Shown here one piece after another: positions 41,241 through 50,543 of a DNA stretch of 64,000 bases; positions within the stretch are counted from its first letter, which is position 1; each line of letters starts with the position of its first letter. A program made the translations under genes and the position numbers. The stretch lies in NCBI RefSeq assembly GCF_013155295.1, contig NZ_JABJXT010000001.1, positions 372,001 through 436,000 on the forward strand. The letters are read 5' to 3'. The notes beneath the pieces are model-generated. The model worked only from the letters and a program-made list of their open reading frames with translations. It was not told where the DNA came from and did no database searches. This DNA comes from Pseudogemmobacter hezensis (lineage in GTDB: Bacteria > Pseudomonadota > Alphaproteobacteria > Rhodobacterales > Rhodobacteraceae).

Positions 41241-42533
41241 TCAGCGATTGCGGCTGGCTTCAAGCGTGTCGTCAAAGGTCCGCAGGCCGGTGCGCGGTGC
41301 CTGCACCAGCACCGCCATATTGCCGGGCTTATGCTGGTTTTTCCACATCAGCGTATGGGCACGCGGGATCTCGGCCCAGGGGAAAACCTCAGACATGCAA
41401 GGATCAAGGCGGCGCTCGCACATCAGTTTATTGGCGGCTGAGGCCTGTTTCAGATGCGCGAAATGGCTGCCCTGCAGGCGTTTCTGGTGCATCCACATAT
41501 AGCGCACGTCAAAGGTGCAGTTGAAACCCGAGGTGCCGGCGCAGATCACCACCATACCGCCCTTTTTGCACACCAGCGACGAGACCGGGAAGGTCTGCTC
41601 GCCCGGGTGTTCGAACACGATATCGGGGCTGACGCCTTTGCCGAAAATATCCCAGATCGCCTTGCCGAATTTACGCGCCTCTTTCAGCCAGACATTATAT
41701 TCCTCTGAGTTCACCCTGGGCAGCTGCCCCCAGCATTTGAACTCATTGCGGTTTATGACCCCTTTCGCCCCCAGCGACAGAACGAAATCGCGCTTGGTCT
41801 CATCCGAGATCACCCCGATCGCATTCGCCCCCGCCGTATTCGCCAGCTGGATCGCGTAAGAGCCCAAGCCCCCCGAGGCGCCCCAGACCAGCACATTCTG
41901 CCCCGGCTTCAGATCATGCGGCGCATGGCCGAACAGCATCCGGTAAGCGGTGGCCAGGGTCAGCGTGTAGCAGGCCGATTCCTCCCAGGTCAGATGCTTC
42001 GGGCGCTCCATCAGCTGCTGCGCCTGGACCTTGGTGAACTGGCTGAAAGAGCCGTCATGCGTCTCATAGCCCCAGATCCGCTGCGTCGGCGAGAACATCG
42101 GGTCACCGCCGTTGCATTCCTCATCATCGCCATCGTCCTGATTGCAGTGGATCACCACCTCATCCCCGACCTTCCAGCGCTTCACCTTTTCGCCCACCGC
42201 CCAGACGATGCCCGAAGCATCCGATCCCGCGACGTGAAAATCCTGCTTATGCACATCAAAGGGCGAGATCGGCACGCCCAGCCCCGCCCAGACGCCGTTG
42301 TAATTCACCCCCGCCGCCATCACGAGCACCAGCACCTCATTGCTGTCGAGCTTCCAGGTATCGACCACCTCCAGCTGCATGGCGGTTTCCGGCTCTCCGT
42401 GGCGCTCGCGCCGGATCGCCCAGGCATACATTTTCGCCGGCACATGACCCAGCGGCGGCATCTCACCAATCTCGTAGAGGTCTTTCTTCGGGGCGTCGTA
42501 GGTCATGATCGATGCCTGTCTGTCCAGTGCCAT
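41241..42533 (-). CDS. ccrA: Crotonyl-CoA carboxylase/reductase
   Basis: A 430-residue medium-chain dehydrogenase/reductase that reductively carboxylates crotonyl-CoA to ethylmalonyl-CoA with NADPH and CO2, the key step of acetate assimilation by the ethylmalonyl-CoA pathway. Diagnostic segments are MYAWAIRRERHGEP, GSDASGIVWAVGEKVKRWKVGDEVV, the CCR-specific acidic insert CNQDDGDDEECNGGDPM, and the nucleotide-binding GASGGLGSYAIQLA. Length is full. AGGAG precedes the ATG. The partner ecm (ethylmalonyl-CoA mutase), adjacent in Rhodobacter sphaeroides, is not next to it here. A strong terminator follows, so it is transcribed alone. Confidence 0.97.
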   Translation of the reverse strand: MALDRQASIMTYDAPKKDLYEIGEMPPLGHVPAKMYAWAIRRERHGEPETAMQLEVVDTWKLDSNEVLVLVMAAGVNYNGVWAGLGVPISPFDVHKQDFHVAGSDASGIVWAVGEKVKRWKVGDEVVIHCNQDDGDDEECNGGDPMFSPTQRIWGYETHDGSFSQFTKVQAQQLMERPKHLTWEESACYTLTLATAYRMLFGHAPHDLKPGQNVLVWGASGGLGSYAIQLANTAGANAIGVISDETKRDFVLSLGAKGVINRNEFKCWGQLPRVNSEEYNVWLKEARKFGKAIWDIFGKGVSPDIVFEHPGEQTFPVSSLVCKKGGMVVICAGTSGFNCTFDVRYMWMHQKRLQGSHFAHLKQASAANKLMCERRLDPCMSEVFPWAEIPRAHTLMWKNQHKPGNMAVLVQAPRTGLRTFDDTLEASRNR

Positions 42534-43017
42534 GAGCGAACTCCTGATCTCGTGCCGCGCCGCAGGATCGGCGGCCGTTGTCAGGAGGTTTAAAATTCAA
42601 CGCGCAATAATGCAACCATATTTGACAATCGTGGGTAATTTTATGTCTGCCGCAATGCAGCGCAACCCAAATGCCGCCAATGCGGACCTGATCGACACCT
42701 CTTCGGGCGGTCAACTGGCAGAGCAGCAGCCAGGCCAGCGGCAAACCAGTGGAGATCGGGAAAAAGAAAGGCGCCCTTCGCTGAATGCGCGGGCGCCAGT
42801 TGTGGAACGAGGGACAGTGCAATCAAGGGACGGGGGTTCCATTTCCCGCGCCTTCTGAACATGACTTAGAAACATTACTGCCGGATTAAAGGGCGGATAG
42901 CATTTTTGTGATCTGGCCGCCCAGGAGGCACTCTGCCCCTGGCGCTACTGCGGCCTGCCGCTCTCATCCCCGGATTGCAGCCTGAAAAGCGGGGATGACA
43001 CATGATGCCAGCCCGGC
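42534..43017. other. Upstream region of ccrA
   Basis: About 480 bases without a credible gene. It should contain the leftward ccrA promoter and, on the other side, the downstream flank of rlmB. Open frames at 42463-42862 lack a ribosome binding site and family features. I see no named operator. Confidence 0.5.
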
Positions 43018-43065
43018 CTTTACCGCCCCGGATCTTTACCGCCCCGGATCTTTACCGCCCCGGAT
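43018..43065. repeat. 16-bp perfect tandem repeat downstream of rlmB
   Basis: Three exact copies of CTTTACCGCCCCGGAT (43018-43033, 43034-43049, 43050-43065), ending eight bases before the rlmB stop codon. Confidence 0.95.
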
Positions 43066-43072
43066 CCTTACC

Positions 43073-43864
43073 TCAGCCCTCGGCAGGTTTGCGCAGCGAA
43101 GCCGCGTAAAGCGAAACCGCCGCCGCGTTCGAGACGTTCAGGCTGCCAAATGCCCCCGCCGCCGGGATTTTCGCGATCAGATCACAGGTCTCGCGGGTTT
43201 TTTCGCGCAGGCCAGGCCCCTCGGCCCCCAGCACCAGCCCCACCGGGCGCGTGCCCGCCTGTGCCAGCGCATCCGCCAGCGGCAGCTCCGCCTCGCCCGC
43301 CAGACCGATCAGCAAATAGCCCATGTTGCGCAGCTCGTTCATCGCCTCTGACAGGTTGGTGACCCGCAGATAGGGCTGCCGCTCCAGCGCGCCAGAGGCG
43401 GTTTTGGCCAGCGCCCCGGTCTCTGGTGCCGAATGATGGCGCGGCGCGATCACCGCCCGCGCACCGAAAACCTCAGCCGAGCGCAGAACCGCGCCGACGT
43501 TATGCGGATCCGTCACCCGGTCCAGCAGGACGACCAGCGGCTCGCCCGCGCCCGAAACCGCGACATCCTCAAGGCTGCCCCAGTTCAGCGCCTTAACCTC
43601 AAGCGCGGCGCCCTGGTGGACCGAGCCCGGATCAATCGGCACATCAAATTTGCGCGGATCGACCATCTCCGGCTCCAGCCCCGAGGCGGCAACCGCATCG
43701 GCCAGCTTATCAAGGGCGTTGCGGGTTACCACCAGGCGCAGCTTTTCGCGCTTTGGGTTCAGCAGCGCATCACGCACCGCATGCAGCCCGAAGAGCCAGA
43801 CCGTTTCCTTCGCCTCGGCCCGCTTTGTACGTTCCTTATCGACAACCCAAGCTGGTTTCTTCAT
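43073..43864 (-). CDS. rlmB: 23S rRNA 2'-O-methyltransferase RlmB-like (TrmH/SpoU family)
   Basis: A 263-residue SpoU methyltransferase. The N-terminal substrate-binding domain begins ETVWLFGLHAVRDAL, and the knotted SPOUT domain shows motif 1 VLLDRVTDPHNVGAVLRSAEVFGA, motif 2 LVLGAEGPGLRE and motif 3 IPAAGAFGSLNVSNAAAV. This set fits RlmB, which methylates G2251 of 23S rRNA. I use the MKKPAW start at 43864, with GAGG nine bases upstream; an ATG at 43891 adds nine residues and is possible. Confidence 0.9.
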   Translation of the reverse strand: MKKPAWVVDKERTKRAEAKETVWLFGLHAVRDALLNPKREKLRLVVTRNALDKLADAVAASGLEPEMVDPRKFDVPIDPGSVHQGAALEVKALNWGSLEDVAVSGAGEPLVVLLDRVTDPHNVGAVLRSAEVFGARAVIAPRHHSAPETGALAKTASGALERQPYLRVTNLSEAMNELRNMGYLLIGLAGEAELPLADALAQAGTRPVGLVLGAEGPGLREKTRETCDLIAKIPAAGAFGSLNVSNAAAVSLYAASLRKPAEG

Positions 43865-44204
43865 CGCCGGTCCCTCGTCAGACGCCGTCATTTCCCGCCA
43901 GACCAAAGGCCGAAAGCGACGCAAAGCGCAAGACCAAAGCCGCATGAGCCGATAAACGGTAGAGGCTGCAGACCCCAAAAGGGAGGATGGAACGGGCGGC
44001 AGGAAACAGCGCTTAGGATCAAACCTGACAACACTGATCATTGTGAAATTCATCAATAGCTTGCCGAAATCATACTGGGGAAGCGCTGTTGAGCTGAACA
44101 GCTGAGCGCTAACAAAAGTGCAATCGGCACGTGAATAATGCCATCGAGATTGACAGATGCAGCTGCCGCACTGCTATATCCAACTAAACCTTAAGGCGAT
44201 TTTC
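43865..44204. other. Spacer between divergent rlmB and the small lipoprotein gene
   Basis: From about 44050 the base composition becomes AT-richer than the rest of the window. No gene is recognisable. The divergent promoters must lie here. Confidence 0.45.
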
Positions 44205-44615
44205 ATGCAATTTCGGGCAGTTCTGCTTTTGATCAGCTTCACTCTTCATCTGAACGGATGTGTAGAGCCATCCCAGACCACCGTCTCCGGCCCGTCAGGG
44301 CAACCCATTAACACAGCGAAGTGTAGCAGGTCGTCGGAAGGATGCCTGTCGAAGGCGGCTGAGACCTGCAGGGGCCCCTATCAGGTTGTGGACAGCTACA
44401 GCAAAGCCGGGGGGCTTGTTGCCGATATAATGCCCGGTCCGGTCACGTGGTATTACATGACTTATCAATGTGGGCGCAGTGACGGGGGAATGCCGACATT
44501 CCAATTCAGAGGGCAGTCTTACCAACCGCCACCGATAGTTGCCGCACCCGCGCCGCGCATGACCACTACGAACTGCAATCGACTGGGCACTAACGTCACC
44601 TGCACCAGCTACTGA
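44205..44615 (+). CDS. Small lipoprotein of unknown function
   Basis: A 136-residue protein with a lipoprotein signal peptide (VLLLISFTLHLNGC, Cys19). The mature part has many cysteines (Cys40, Cys47, Cys56, Cys87, Cys124 and Cys133 approximately) that could form disulfides in the periplasm, and a Pro-rich linker. No family is recognised. Codon use is less GC-biased than the neighbours, which suggests recent transfer. The ATG at 44205 has AAGG upstream and starts the signal peptide. Confidence 0.6.
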   Translation: MQFRAVLLLISFTLHLNGCVEPSQTTVSGPSGQPINTAKCSRSSEGCLSKAAETCRGPYQVVDSYSKAGGLVADIMPGPVTWYYMTYQCGRSDGGMPTFQFRGQSYQPPPIVAAPAPRMTTTNCNRLGTNVTCTSY

Positions 44616-44856
44616 CGGGGAGAAACTGCAGAAATAGTCGAGTGGCTGACCTCGGCAGGTGTGGCCTCGCGATTCTTTTGTGAAGTCAGGATTATTTCCT
44701 GCAATCAAACTCAATCCAAACCCGATGCATGCCAAGCTTGAGGTGTTAGCAAAGAGACCGCGACAGATCGCAATCGAGGGGTATCCCAAACGCGGCTTTC
44801 ATGTGGGACACAATGCGTCCTAACCGATTGGAAATCATGGTCTTATCTTGGTGGGA

Positions 44857-44930
44857 TGGAGCGGGCGGCGGGAATCGAACCCGCGTCATTAGCTTGGAAG
44901 GCTAAGGTCTTACCATTACACAACGCCCGC
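44857..44930 (-). tRNA. tRNA-Gly (anticodon UCC)
   Basis: Read leftwards the 74 bases fold into a tRNA with acceptor GCGGGCG/CGCCCGC, discriminator U, encoded CCA, anticodon stem TTAGC/GCTAA with loop CTTCCAA, and T arm GGGTTCGATTCCC. Anticodon TCC reads GGA/GGG, so it is tRNA-Gly. Confidence 0.97.
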
Positions 44931-45131
44931 AGCGCGTGACCTGCCCGAGGGCATCGACCCAAAGATCTGGTCACCCGGTTTCAATAACGGGCTTCGCCGG
45001 ACAGTGCAAGAAGATCAGCGCATCATTATACGACGGTTTTGCCGCAATAGCGCCACCCCTGCCCGCCGGAACCCGCCCATAAGCTGTGTTTTCATTTGAC
45101 CTGAACCCGCTTCGGGTGCAGGAAACGCGCC

Positions 45132-45470
45132 ATGCTGATCCTCAAGATTTTCCGCCGAACCGAATGGGATGCCTTCCGCGCTGCCGGTCAGACCGCCGGG
45201 GCTCCGGTTGATCTTGCCGATGGCTATATCCATTTCTCGACCCCCGTTCAGGCCGCGGAAACCGCCGCAAAACATTTCGCAGGTGAAAGCGATCTGGTGC
45301 TGGTGGCCTGTGATCCGGCGCAGCTGGCCCCCGATCTGAAATGGGAAGAATCGCGCGGCGGCGCGCTTTTCCCGCATCTTTATCGCCCCCTTCGGCTGAG
45401 CGACGTGATCTGGGACAAGTCGCTGCCGCTGGGGGCAACCGGCCATATCTTCCCCGAAGGTCTGCTGTAA
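45132..45470 (+). CDS. DUF952 family protein
   Basis: A 112-residue protein of the DUF952 family: the start LKIFRRTEWDAFRAAG, then ADGYIHFSTPVQAAETAAKHFAG with conserved His and Ser, and WEESRGGALFPHLYRPL near the C-terminus. The fold is related to ADP-ribosyl transferases and RNA 2'-phosphotransferases, but no activity is established. AGGA precedes the ATG. It is followed by pyrD after 97 bases on the same strand. Confidence 0.88.
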   Translation: MLILKIFRRTEWDAFRAAGQTAGAPVDLADGYIHFSTPVQAAETAAKHFAGESDLVLVACDPAQLAPDLKWEESRGGALFPHLYRPLRLSDVIWDKSLPLGATGHIFPEGLL

Positions 45471-45567
45471 ACGGCGCCCGGGCCTTGCCCGCATCTGCGG
45501 CCCCTCGCTTACCACGACTGCCCCAGCCCCGATAAGACCCCGATAAATATCCAACAGAGCCTGCCAG

Positions 45568-46629
45568 ATGAACATCGCTGAACGCGCCGGACTTTGCCTC
45601 TTGCACCGCCTTGATCCAGAGCGGGCGCATAGCCTGTCGCTGACGGCGTTGAAGTCGGGGCTGGCCCCTCTGCCGGGGCTGGTGACTTCGGCCAGGCTGA
45701 CCACCAGCCTTGCGGGGATGCTTTTGCCCAATCCGGTCGGGCTGGCGGCGGGCTATGACAAGAATGCCATCGCCATCGCGCCGCTTTCCCGCGCAGGGTT
45801 CGGCTTTGTCGAGGTGGGCGCTGCGACGCCGCGCCCACAGCCCGGCAATCCGCGCCCGCGTCTGTTCCGGCTGCGCGAGGATCAGGCCGCGATCAACCGC
45901 TTTGGCTTTAACAACGAAGGCGCCGAGGCGATTGCCGCCCGCCTGCAGGCCCGGCGCGAAGGCGATGTGCCGGTCGGGCTGAACCTGGGCGCGAACAAGG
46001 ATTCAACCGATCGCGCCGCCGATTTCGCCAAAGTGCTGCGCATCTGCGGCCCCCATGTCGATTTCGCCACCGTCAATGTCTCGTCTCCGAACACCGAGAA
46101 ACTGCGCGATCTGCAGGGCCCGGCGGCGCTGAATGCGCTGCTGGCGGGCGTGATGGAGGCCCGGGCCGATCTGCCGCGCCCGATTCCGATTTTCCTGAAA
46201 ATCGCCCCGGATCTGAGCGCCGATGAAATCGCCGCGATTGCCGAAACCGCGCTGACCTCTGGCCTGTCGGGGATCATCGCCACCAATACCACCCTGTCGC
46301 GCGACGGGCTGGCCAGCCCGCATCGCAATGAGACGGGCGGGCTGTCGGGTGCGCCGCTGTTTGAACGCTCAACCCGGGTGCTGGCGCAGCTGTCGCAGGC
46401 GACGGCGGGGCGAATCCCACTGATCGGGGTGGGCGGCGTCGGCTCGGCCGAGCAGGCGTTTGAGAAGATTCGCGCCGGGGCCTCGGCGGTGCAGGTCTAT
46501 ACGGCGATGGTCTATCAGGGCCTGTCGCTGATCCCCGGGATCGCACGCGGCCTGGACGCTTTGCTGGCGCAAAACGGCTTTGCCTCGGTCGCGGATGCCG
46601 TGGGCAGCGGGCGCGAGCGCTGGCTCTGA
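45568..46629 (+). CDS. pyrD: Quinone-dependent dihydroorotate dehydrogenase
   Basis: A 353-residue class 2 PyrD that oxidises dihydroorotate in pyrimidine synthesis and passes electrons to ubiquinone at the inner membrane. The N-terminal amphipathic helix for membrane contact (residues 1-30), [51 protein letters not shown] with the catalytic Ser, and [20 protein letters not shown] for FMN are all present. Class 2 is shown by the N-terminal extension and catalytic Ser in place of Cys. Confidence 0.96.
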   Translation: MNIAERAGLCLLHRLDPERAHSLSLTALKSGLAPLPGLVTSARLTTSLAGMLLPNPVGLAAGYDKNAIAIAPLSRAGFGFVEVGAATPRPQPGNPRPRLFRLREDQAAINRFGFNNEGAEAIAARLQARREGDVPVGLNLGANKDSTDRAADFAKVLRICGPHVDFATVNVSSPNTEKLRDLQGPAALNALLAGVMEARADLPRPIPIFLKIAPDLSADEIAAIAETALTSGLSGIIATNTTLSRDGLASPHRNETGGLSGAPLFERSTRVLAQLSQATAGRIPLIGVGGVGSAEQAFEKIRAGASAVQVYTAMVYQGLSLIPGIARGLDALLAQNGFASVADAVGSGRERWL

Positions 46630-46655
46630 CGCAGGGGTCAGCGGCCAGTCAGGTC

Positions 46656-46735
46656 AGTGCCCTGTCAGATCAGGGCCCTGTCAGATCAGGGCCCTGTCAG
46701 ATCAGCACCCCGTCAGATCAGCGCCCTGTCAGGGC
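46656..46735. repeat. 16-bp tandem repeat across the ydcF-like stop codon
   Basis: Nearly five units of AGGGCCCTGTCAGATC and variants (from 46656, 46672, 46688, 46704 and 46720). The stop codon of the leftward YdcF-like gene (46718-46720) lies inside the array. Confidence 0.95.
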
Positions 46736-47530
46736 ATAGGCGACCAGGCCGACATATTCCTTGGTCGCAACATCCAGCTGGCGCAGGTTATAGGCCAGGT
46801 TCCAGCCCAGCCCGGCCCAGGGAAACGGGCGCGAGCGGAAATCGGTCGGCCAGGCCAGAAGGCCTCCTTCCGTGCCCGCCCCCGCCGTAACCCATCCTGC
46901 CGCCGCGAAGGTGCGCATCGAGCGCTCCATATGAAAGGCCGAGGTGACCAGCAGCCAGGTCTGATCCGGCCTCGGATCCAGCATTTTCAGGCTGAAAGCG
47001 GCATTTTCGGCCGTATTGCGTGAGGCGGTCTCCAGGATCAGCCGTTCCGGCGCGATGCCCTGTTCCAGGAAAAACACCATCGCCGTGGTGTTTTCCGGGG
47101 CCACCGCCAGCGCCCCCAGATTGCCAAGCGCCCCCGAACCGCCCGAGAAAACCAGTTTTGCCTCAGGGTAAAGCCGGGCCAGCCGCAGCGCCTCGGTGAA
47201 ACGCTCGCCGCCCTCGTTGAAGCGGACCTGGCGGCCCTGAGCGGTCCAGAGCCCATCCTCGGCGCCGCCCAGAACCAGAATCCCATCGACGCGGGCCGGA
47301 GGCGCAGGGATCGGATAGCGCAGCTCAAGCGGGCGCAGCGCCCAGTCGCCCACCGGCAGAATCGCCAGCACCAGCGCATAACTCAGCGTAAGCCCCCCCG
47401 ACCAGCCCGCCAGCCGCCTGCGGCCCAGGAACAGCCCAAGGCAAGTCAGCGCAAGGCCGATCACCAGCCAGGTTTCGGGGCGGATCAGCGTCCAGATGAT
47501 TTTCGAGGCGGCAAAGAAAAGCGTGTCCAT
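46718..47530 (-). CDS. YdcF/ElyC-family (DUF218) protein
   Basis: A 270-residue inner-membrane protein: two N-terminal helices (residues 15-35 and 43-63), then the DUF218 domain with DGILVLGGAEDG, KLVFSGGSG, ETASRNTAENA and LLVTSAFHMERSMRTF. ElyC in E. coli acts in envelope polymer synthesis; the role of this member is unknown. The last codons fall in a tandem repeat. It faces convergent pyrD. Confidence 0.88.
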   Translation of the reverse strand: MDTLFFAASKIIWTLIRPETWLVIGLALTCLGLFLGRRRLAGWSGGLTLSYALVLAILPVGDWALRPLELRYPIPAPPARVDGILVLGGAEDGLWTAQGRQVRFNEGGERFTEALRLARLYPEAKLVFSGGSGALGNLGALAVAPENTTAMVFFLEQGIAPERLILETASRNTAENAAFSLKMLDPRPDQTWLLVTSAFHMERSMRTFAAAGWVTAGAGTEGGLLAWPTDFRSRPFPWAGLGWNLAYNLRQLDVATKEYVGLVAYALTGR

Positions 47531-47581
47531 CCGGGGGTTGTGCCCCGCCCCGCCCGCCCGTGCAAGCTGTGGAATCCCGCC

Positions 47582-48217
47582 TCAGCCAGGCAGATAGCCA
47601 TGGCGGGCATGAAAGCGCGCCAGCTCATCCGGGCCGGGCCTGCCCGCGCCGGAAAAAATCGCCACGTAATCGGGCACGCGCCGCATCCGCTCGTCCAGGG
47701 TCTCGCGCACCTGCATCGAAATATAGCCGATCTGCGTCAGATAGATCGCGCGGGCGCGGACATCGGCCTCGCCGGGCGCATGCCCCCAGCGGATCAGCAT
47801 CTCGCTGAGTGCCGCCAGCCGCAGGCGGTCAGCCTGATGGATGCGGGCGGTGATGCCCGCGTCCTGCAAAGCCCAGCCGCGCACCGCAAATTCCATCGCA
47901 TCATCAAAGACCTGGCCGTCAAGAAAGACCGAGATCACATTCAGATGCGCCTCAGCCTCACTTGCGGCATAGGCCGCGCAGGCCGACACCAGCGGCTGCG
48001 TCGTGCGACTTTCCCAGCGATCGGCCAGCGCATCCAGCAGGCTTTGGCGGTCCTTGAAATGCCAGTAGAAACTGGTTCGCGCCAGCCCAAGCCTGGTTGC
48101 CAGCGGCAGGATTCGCACCTGGTCGATCCCGCCCTCGGTCAGCGCCTGACAGGCCGCATTCAGCCAGATTTCCGGCGATCCGCGCCAGCCCGTTTCCTGA
48201 ATTTCCGTGCTCTCCAT
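47582..48217 (-). CDS. TetR-family transcriptional regulator
   Basis: A 211-residue TetR regulator. The N-terminal helix-turn-helix is in residues 18-58, with GIDQVRILPLATRLGLARTS and FYWHFKDRQSLL, followed by an all-helical ligand domain. The ATG at 48217 is preferred over a longer frame to 48253. It is divergent from an FMN/FeS demethylase-like gene, and an 8-bp inverted repeat flanks the shared promoter, so it probably represses that enzyme. Confidence 0.9.
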   Translation of the reverse strand: MESTEIQETGWRGSPEIWLNAACQALTEGGIDQVRILPLATRLGLARTSFYWHFKDRQSLLDALADRWESRTTQPLVSACAAYAASEAEAHLNVISVFLDGQVFDDAMEFAVRGWALQDAGITARIHQADRLRLAALSEMLIRWGHAPGEADVRARAIYLTQIGYISMQVRETLDERMRRVPDYVAIFSGAGRPGPDELARFHARHGYLPG

Positions 48218-48256
48218 ATCCGACAGCCTAATCGCCGGGCGATCCGCATGCAATGC

Positions 48257-48297
48257 AATGTTCAGTCATGATCGAAAACTTGACACAAGTGAACATT
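48257..48297. promoter_or_regulatory. Candidate TetR operator and promoter
   Basis: AATGTTCA (48257-48264) and TGAACATT (48290-48297) are perfect inverted copies 25 bases apart. The rightward -35-like TTGACA lies between them (48280-48285), so a regulator bound here would block the enzyme promoter. Confidence 0.55.
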
Positions 48298-48341
48298 TTG
48301 CGCAGCATCACCGCAACGATCATCCAGCAGGTTCGCCCGAT

Positions 48342-50378
48342 ATGTCGAATGACCCCCTTCTCCAGCCGTATCAGCTGAAACATCTGACGCTGAGAAACCG
48401 CATCATGATCACCAGTCATGAGCCCGCCTACCCCGAAAACGGCATGCCGAAATCGCGCTATCGCGCCTATCATGTCGAGCGGGCAAAGGCGGGGGTGGCG
48501 CTGACGATGACGGCGGGCTCGGCCTCGGTCGCGCGCGACAGCCCCCCGGTTTTCAACAATATCCTGGCCTGGAAGGATGAGGTCGTCGGCTGGATGAAGG
48601 CGATGGTCGATGAATGCCACGATCACGGCGCGGCGGTGATGATCCAGCTGACCCATCTGGGGCGGCGCACCCGCTGGGACAAGGGCGACTGGCTGCCCGT
48701 TCTGGCCCCCTCGCATGAGCGCGAGGCCGCGCATCGCGCCTTCCCCAAGCGGATGGAGGATTGGGACATCGCCCGCGTCATCCGCGATTTCGCAGACGCG
48801 GCCGAGCGGATGAAGGCCGCGGGCGTCGACGGGATCGAGCTGGAGGCTTACGGCCATCTGCTGGAGCAATTCTGGTCGCCGCTGACAAATGACCTCGACG
48901 CGCCCTATGGCGGCAGTCTGGAAAATCGGCTGCGCTTTACCTTTGACGTGCTGGCCGCGATCCGCGAACGCTGCGGGCCGGATTTCATCGTCGGGCTGCG
49001 CTATACGGGCGATCAGGGCCTGGCGGGCGGCATGGGCGCCGATGAGGGGCTGGAGGTCTCAAAGCGGCTGCGCGATTCCGGGCTGGTCGATTTTCTGAAC
49101 GTGGTTAAGGGCCATATCGACACCGATCCCGGCCTGACCGATCTGATCCCGGTGCAGGGCATGCCCTCGGCCCCGCATCTGGATTTCGCGGGCGAGATCC
49201 GGGCGGCGACCGGCTTTCCCACCTTCCACGCGGCGCGGATCCCGGATCTCGCCACCGCCCGCCACGCGATTGCCAGCGGCAAGCTGGATATGGTCGGCAT
49301 GACGCGGGCGCATCTGGCCGACCCGCATCTGGTCAGAAAGCTGGTTCAGGGGCGCGAGGATGACATCCGCCCCTGCGTCGGCGCGAATTACTGCCTCGAC
49401 CGGATTTACCAGGGCGGCATGGCCTTTTGCCTGCACAATGCCGCCTCGGGGCGCGAGGAAACCATGCCGCATGAAATCGCGCCCGCGCCCGCACCAAAGC
49501 GCATCACCATCATCGGCGCGGGTCCGGCGGGCATGGAGGCCGCCCGCGTCAGCGCCGCCCGCGGCCATCATGTCACCGTGCTTGAGGCCGCCGACCGCCC
49601 CGGCGGCCAGATCCGCCTGACCGCGCTGGATGCCAGGCGGCGCGAGATGATCTCCATCATCGACTGGCGGCTGGCGCAATGTGAGGCGAAAGGCGTTTCA
49701 TTCAGCTTCAACACCTTCGCCGATGCTGACAGGGTGCTGGAAACCAACCCCGATGAGGTGATCGTCGCCACCGGCGGCCTGCCCCATACCGAGGTTCTGT
49801 CGGCCGGAAATGAGCTGGTGGTCTCGGCCTGGGACATTCTGGCGGGGGATGTGAAGCCGGGCGCCTCGGTGCTGATCTTTGACGATGCGGGCGATCACGC
49901 GGCGCTACAGGCGGCGGATCTGATCTCGGCCACGGGGGCTGCGGTCGAGATTGTCACCCCGGATCGCAGCTTCGCACCCGAGGTGATGGCGATGAATCTG
50001 GTGCCCTATATGCGCAATCTGCAAAAGCGCGACACCACCTTCACCGTGACCTGGCGGCTGCTTTCCGTTGTGCGCGAGGGCAATCGGCTGCGGGCGACGC
50101 TGGGCAGTGATTACGGCGATTTCCGGCGCGAACGACTGGTCGATCAGGTGGTCGTCAACCATGGCACAAGGCCGCTGGATGAGCTGTATTTCGCGCTGAA
50201 GCCGCTGTCGTCAAACCTGGGCGAGGTCGATTATGAGGCGCTGGCGACAGGCCAGGTTCAGACGGTTCAACACAACCCGGAGGCCCGCTTTCGGCTGTTC
50301 CGCATCGGCGACGCGGTGGCCGCCCGCAATACCCATGCCGCGATCTATGACGCGCTGCGGCTGTGCAAAGACCTGTAA
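48342..50378 (+). CDS. FMN/FAD/4Fe-4S oxidoreductase of the DgcA/N-methylproline demethylase group
   Basis: A 678-residue enzyme with an old-yellow-enzyme TIM barrel (residues 1-370), an iron-sulfur loop PCVGANYCLDRIYQGGMAFC at about residues 345-364, and a two-part FAD/NAD(P)-binding domain starting ITIIGAGPAGMEAARV. The loop spacing is that of demethylases acting on dimethylglycine or N-methylproline (glycine-betaine and proline-betaine catabolism), not of 2,4-dienoyl-CoA reductase. The exact substrate is inferred. The ATG at 48342 is the start of homology. The divergent TetR gene is the likely regulator. Confidence 0.85.
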   Translation: MSNDPLLQPYQLKHLTLRNRIMITSHEPAYPENGMPKSRYRAYHVERAKAGVALTMTAGSASVARDSPPVFNNILAWKDEVVGWMKAMVDECHDHGAAVMIQLTHLGRRTRWDKGDWLPVLAPSHEREAAHRAFPKRMEDWDIARVIRDFADAAERMKAAGVDGIELEAYGHLLEQFWSPLTNDLDAPYGGSLENRLRFTFDVLAAIRERCGPDFIVGLRYTGDQGLAGGMGADEGLEVSKRLRDSGLVDFLNVVKGHIDTDPGLTDLIPVQGMPSAPHLDFAGEIRAATGFPTFHAARIPDLATARHAIASGKLDMVGMTRAHLADPHLVRKLVQGREDDIRPCVGANYCLDRIYQGGMAFCLHNAASGREETMPHEIAPAPAPKRITIIGAGPAGMEAARVSAARGHHVTVLEAADRPGGQIRLTALDARRREMISIIDWRLAQCEAKGVSFSFNTFADADRVLETNPDEVIVATGGLPHTEVLSAGNELVVSAWDILAGDVKPGASVLIFDDAGDHAALQAADLISATGAAVEIVTPDRSFAPEVMAMNLVPYMRNLQKRDTTFTVTWRLLSVVREGNRLRATLGSDYGDFRRERLVDQVVVNHGTRPLDELYFALKPLSSNLGEVDYEALATGQVQTVQHNPEARFRLFRIGDAVAARNTHAAIYDALRLCKDL

Positions 50379-50543
50379 CAACCGCCCCAGCCGCTTGCCC
50401 GCCCGTTCATCTGCCACGACAGCTGAGCGGGCGGGCGTTTTGGCAGATATCTGGCGATATAGTTATCCCCTGCCGCACGGCTTATGCTTGATTGCGGGCC
50501 GCTTCCTATTAGAATTGGGTGAAATCAGCCAGCAGGTGAACCC

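Noticed and set aside
42463-42862. Small genes upstream of ccrA
   Set aside because: The frames overlap each other on both strands, partly cover the ccrA start, and lack ribosome binding sites.
43988-44015. GGAAC followed 17 bases later by GCTT, near-match to an EcfG promoter
   Set aside because: The -10 element is wrong at two positions and no gene starts at a fitting distance.
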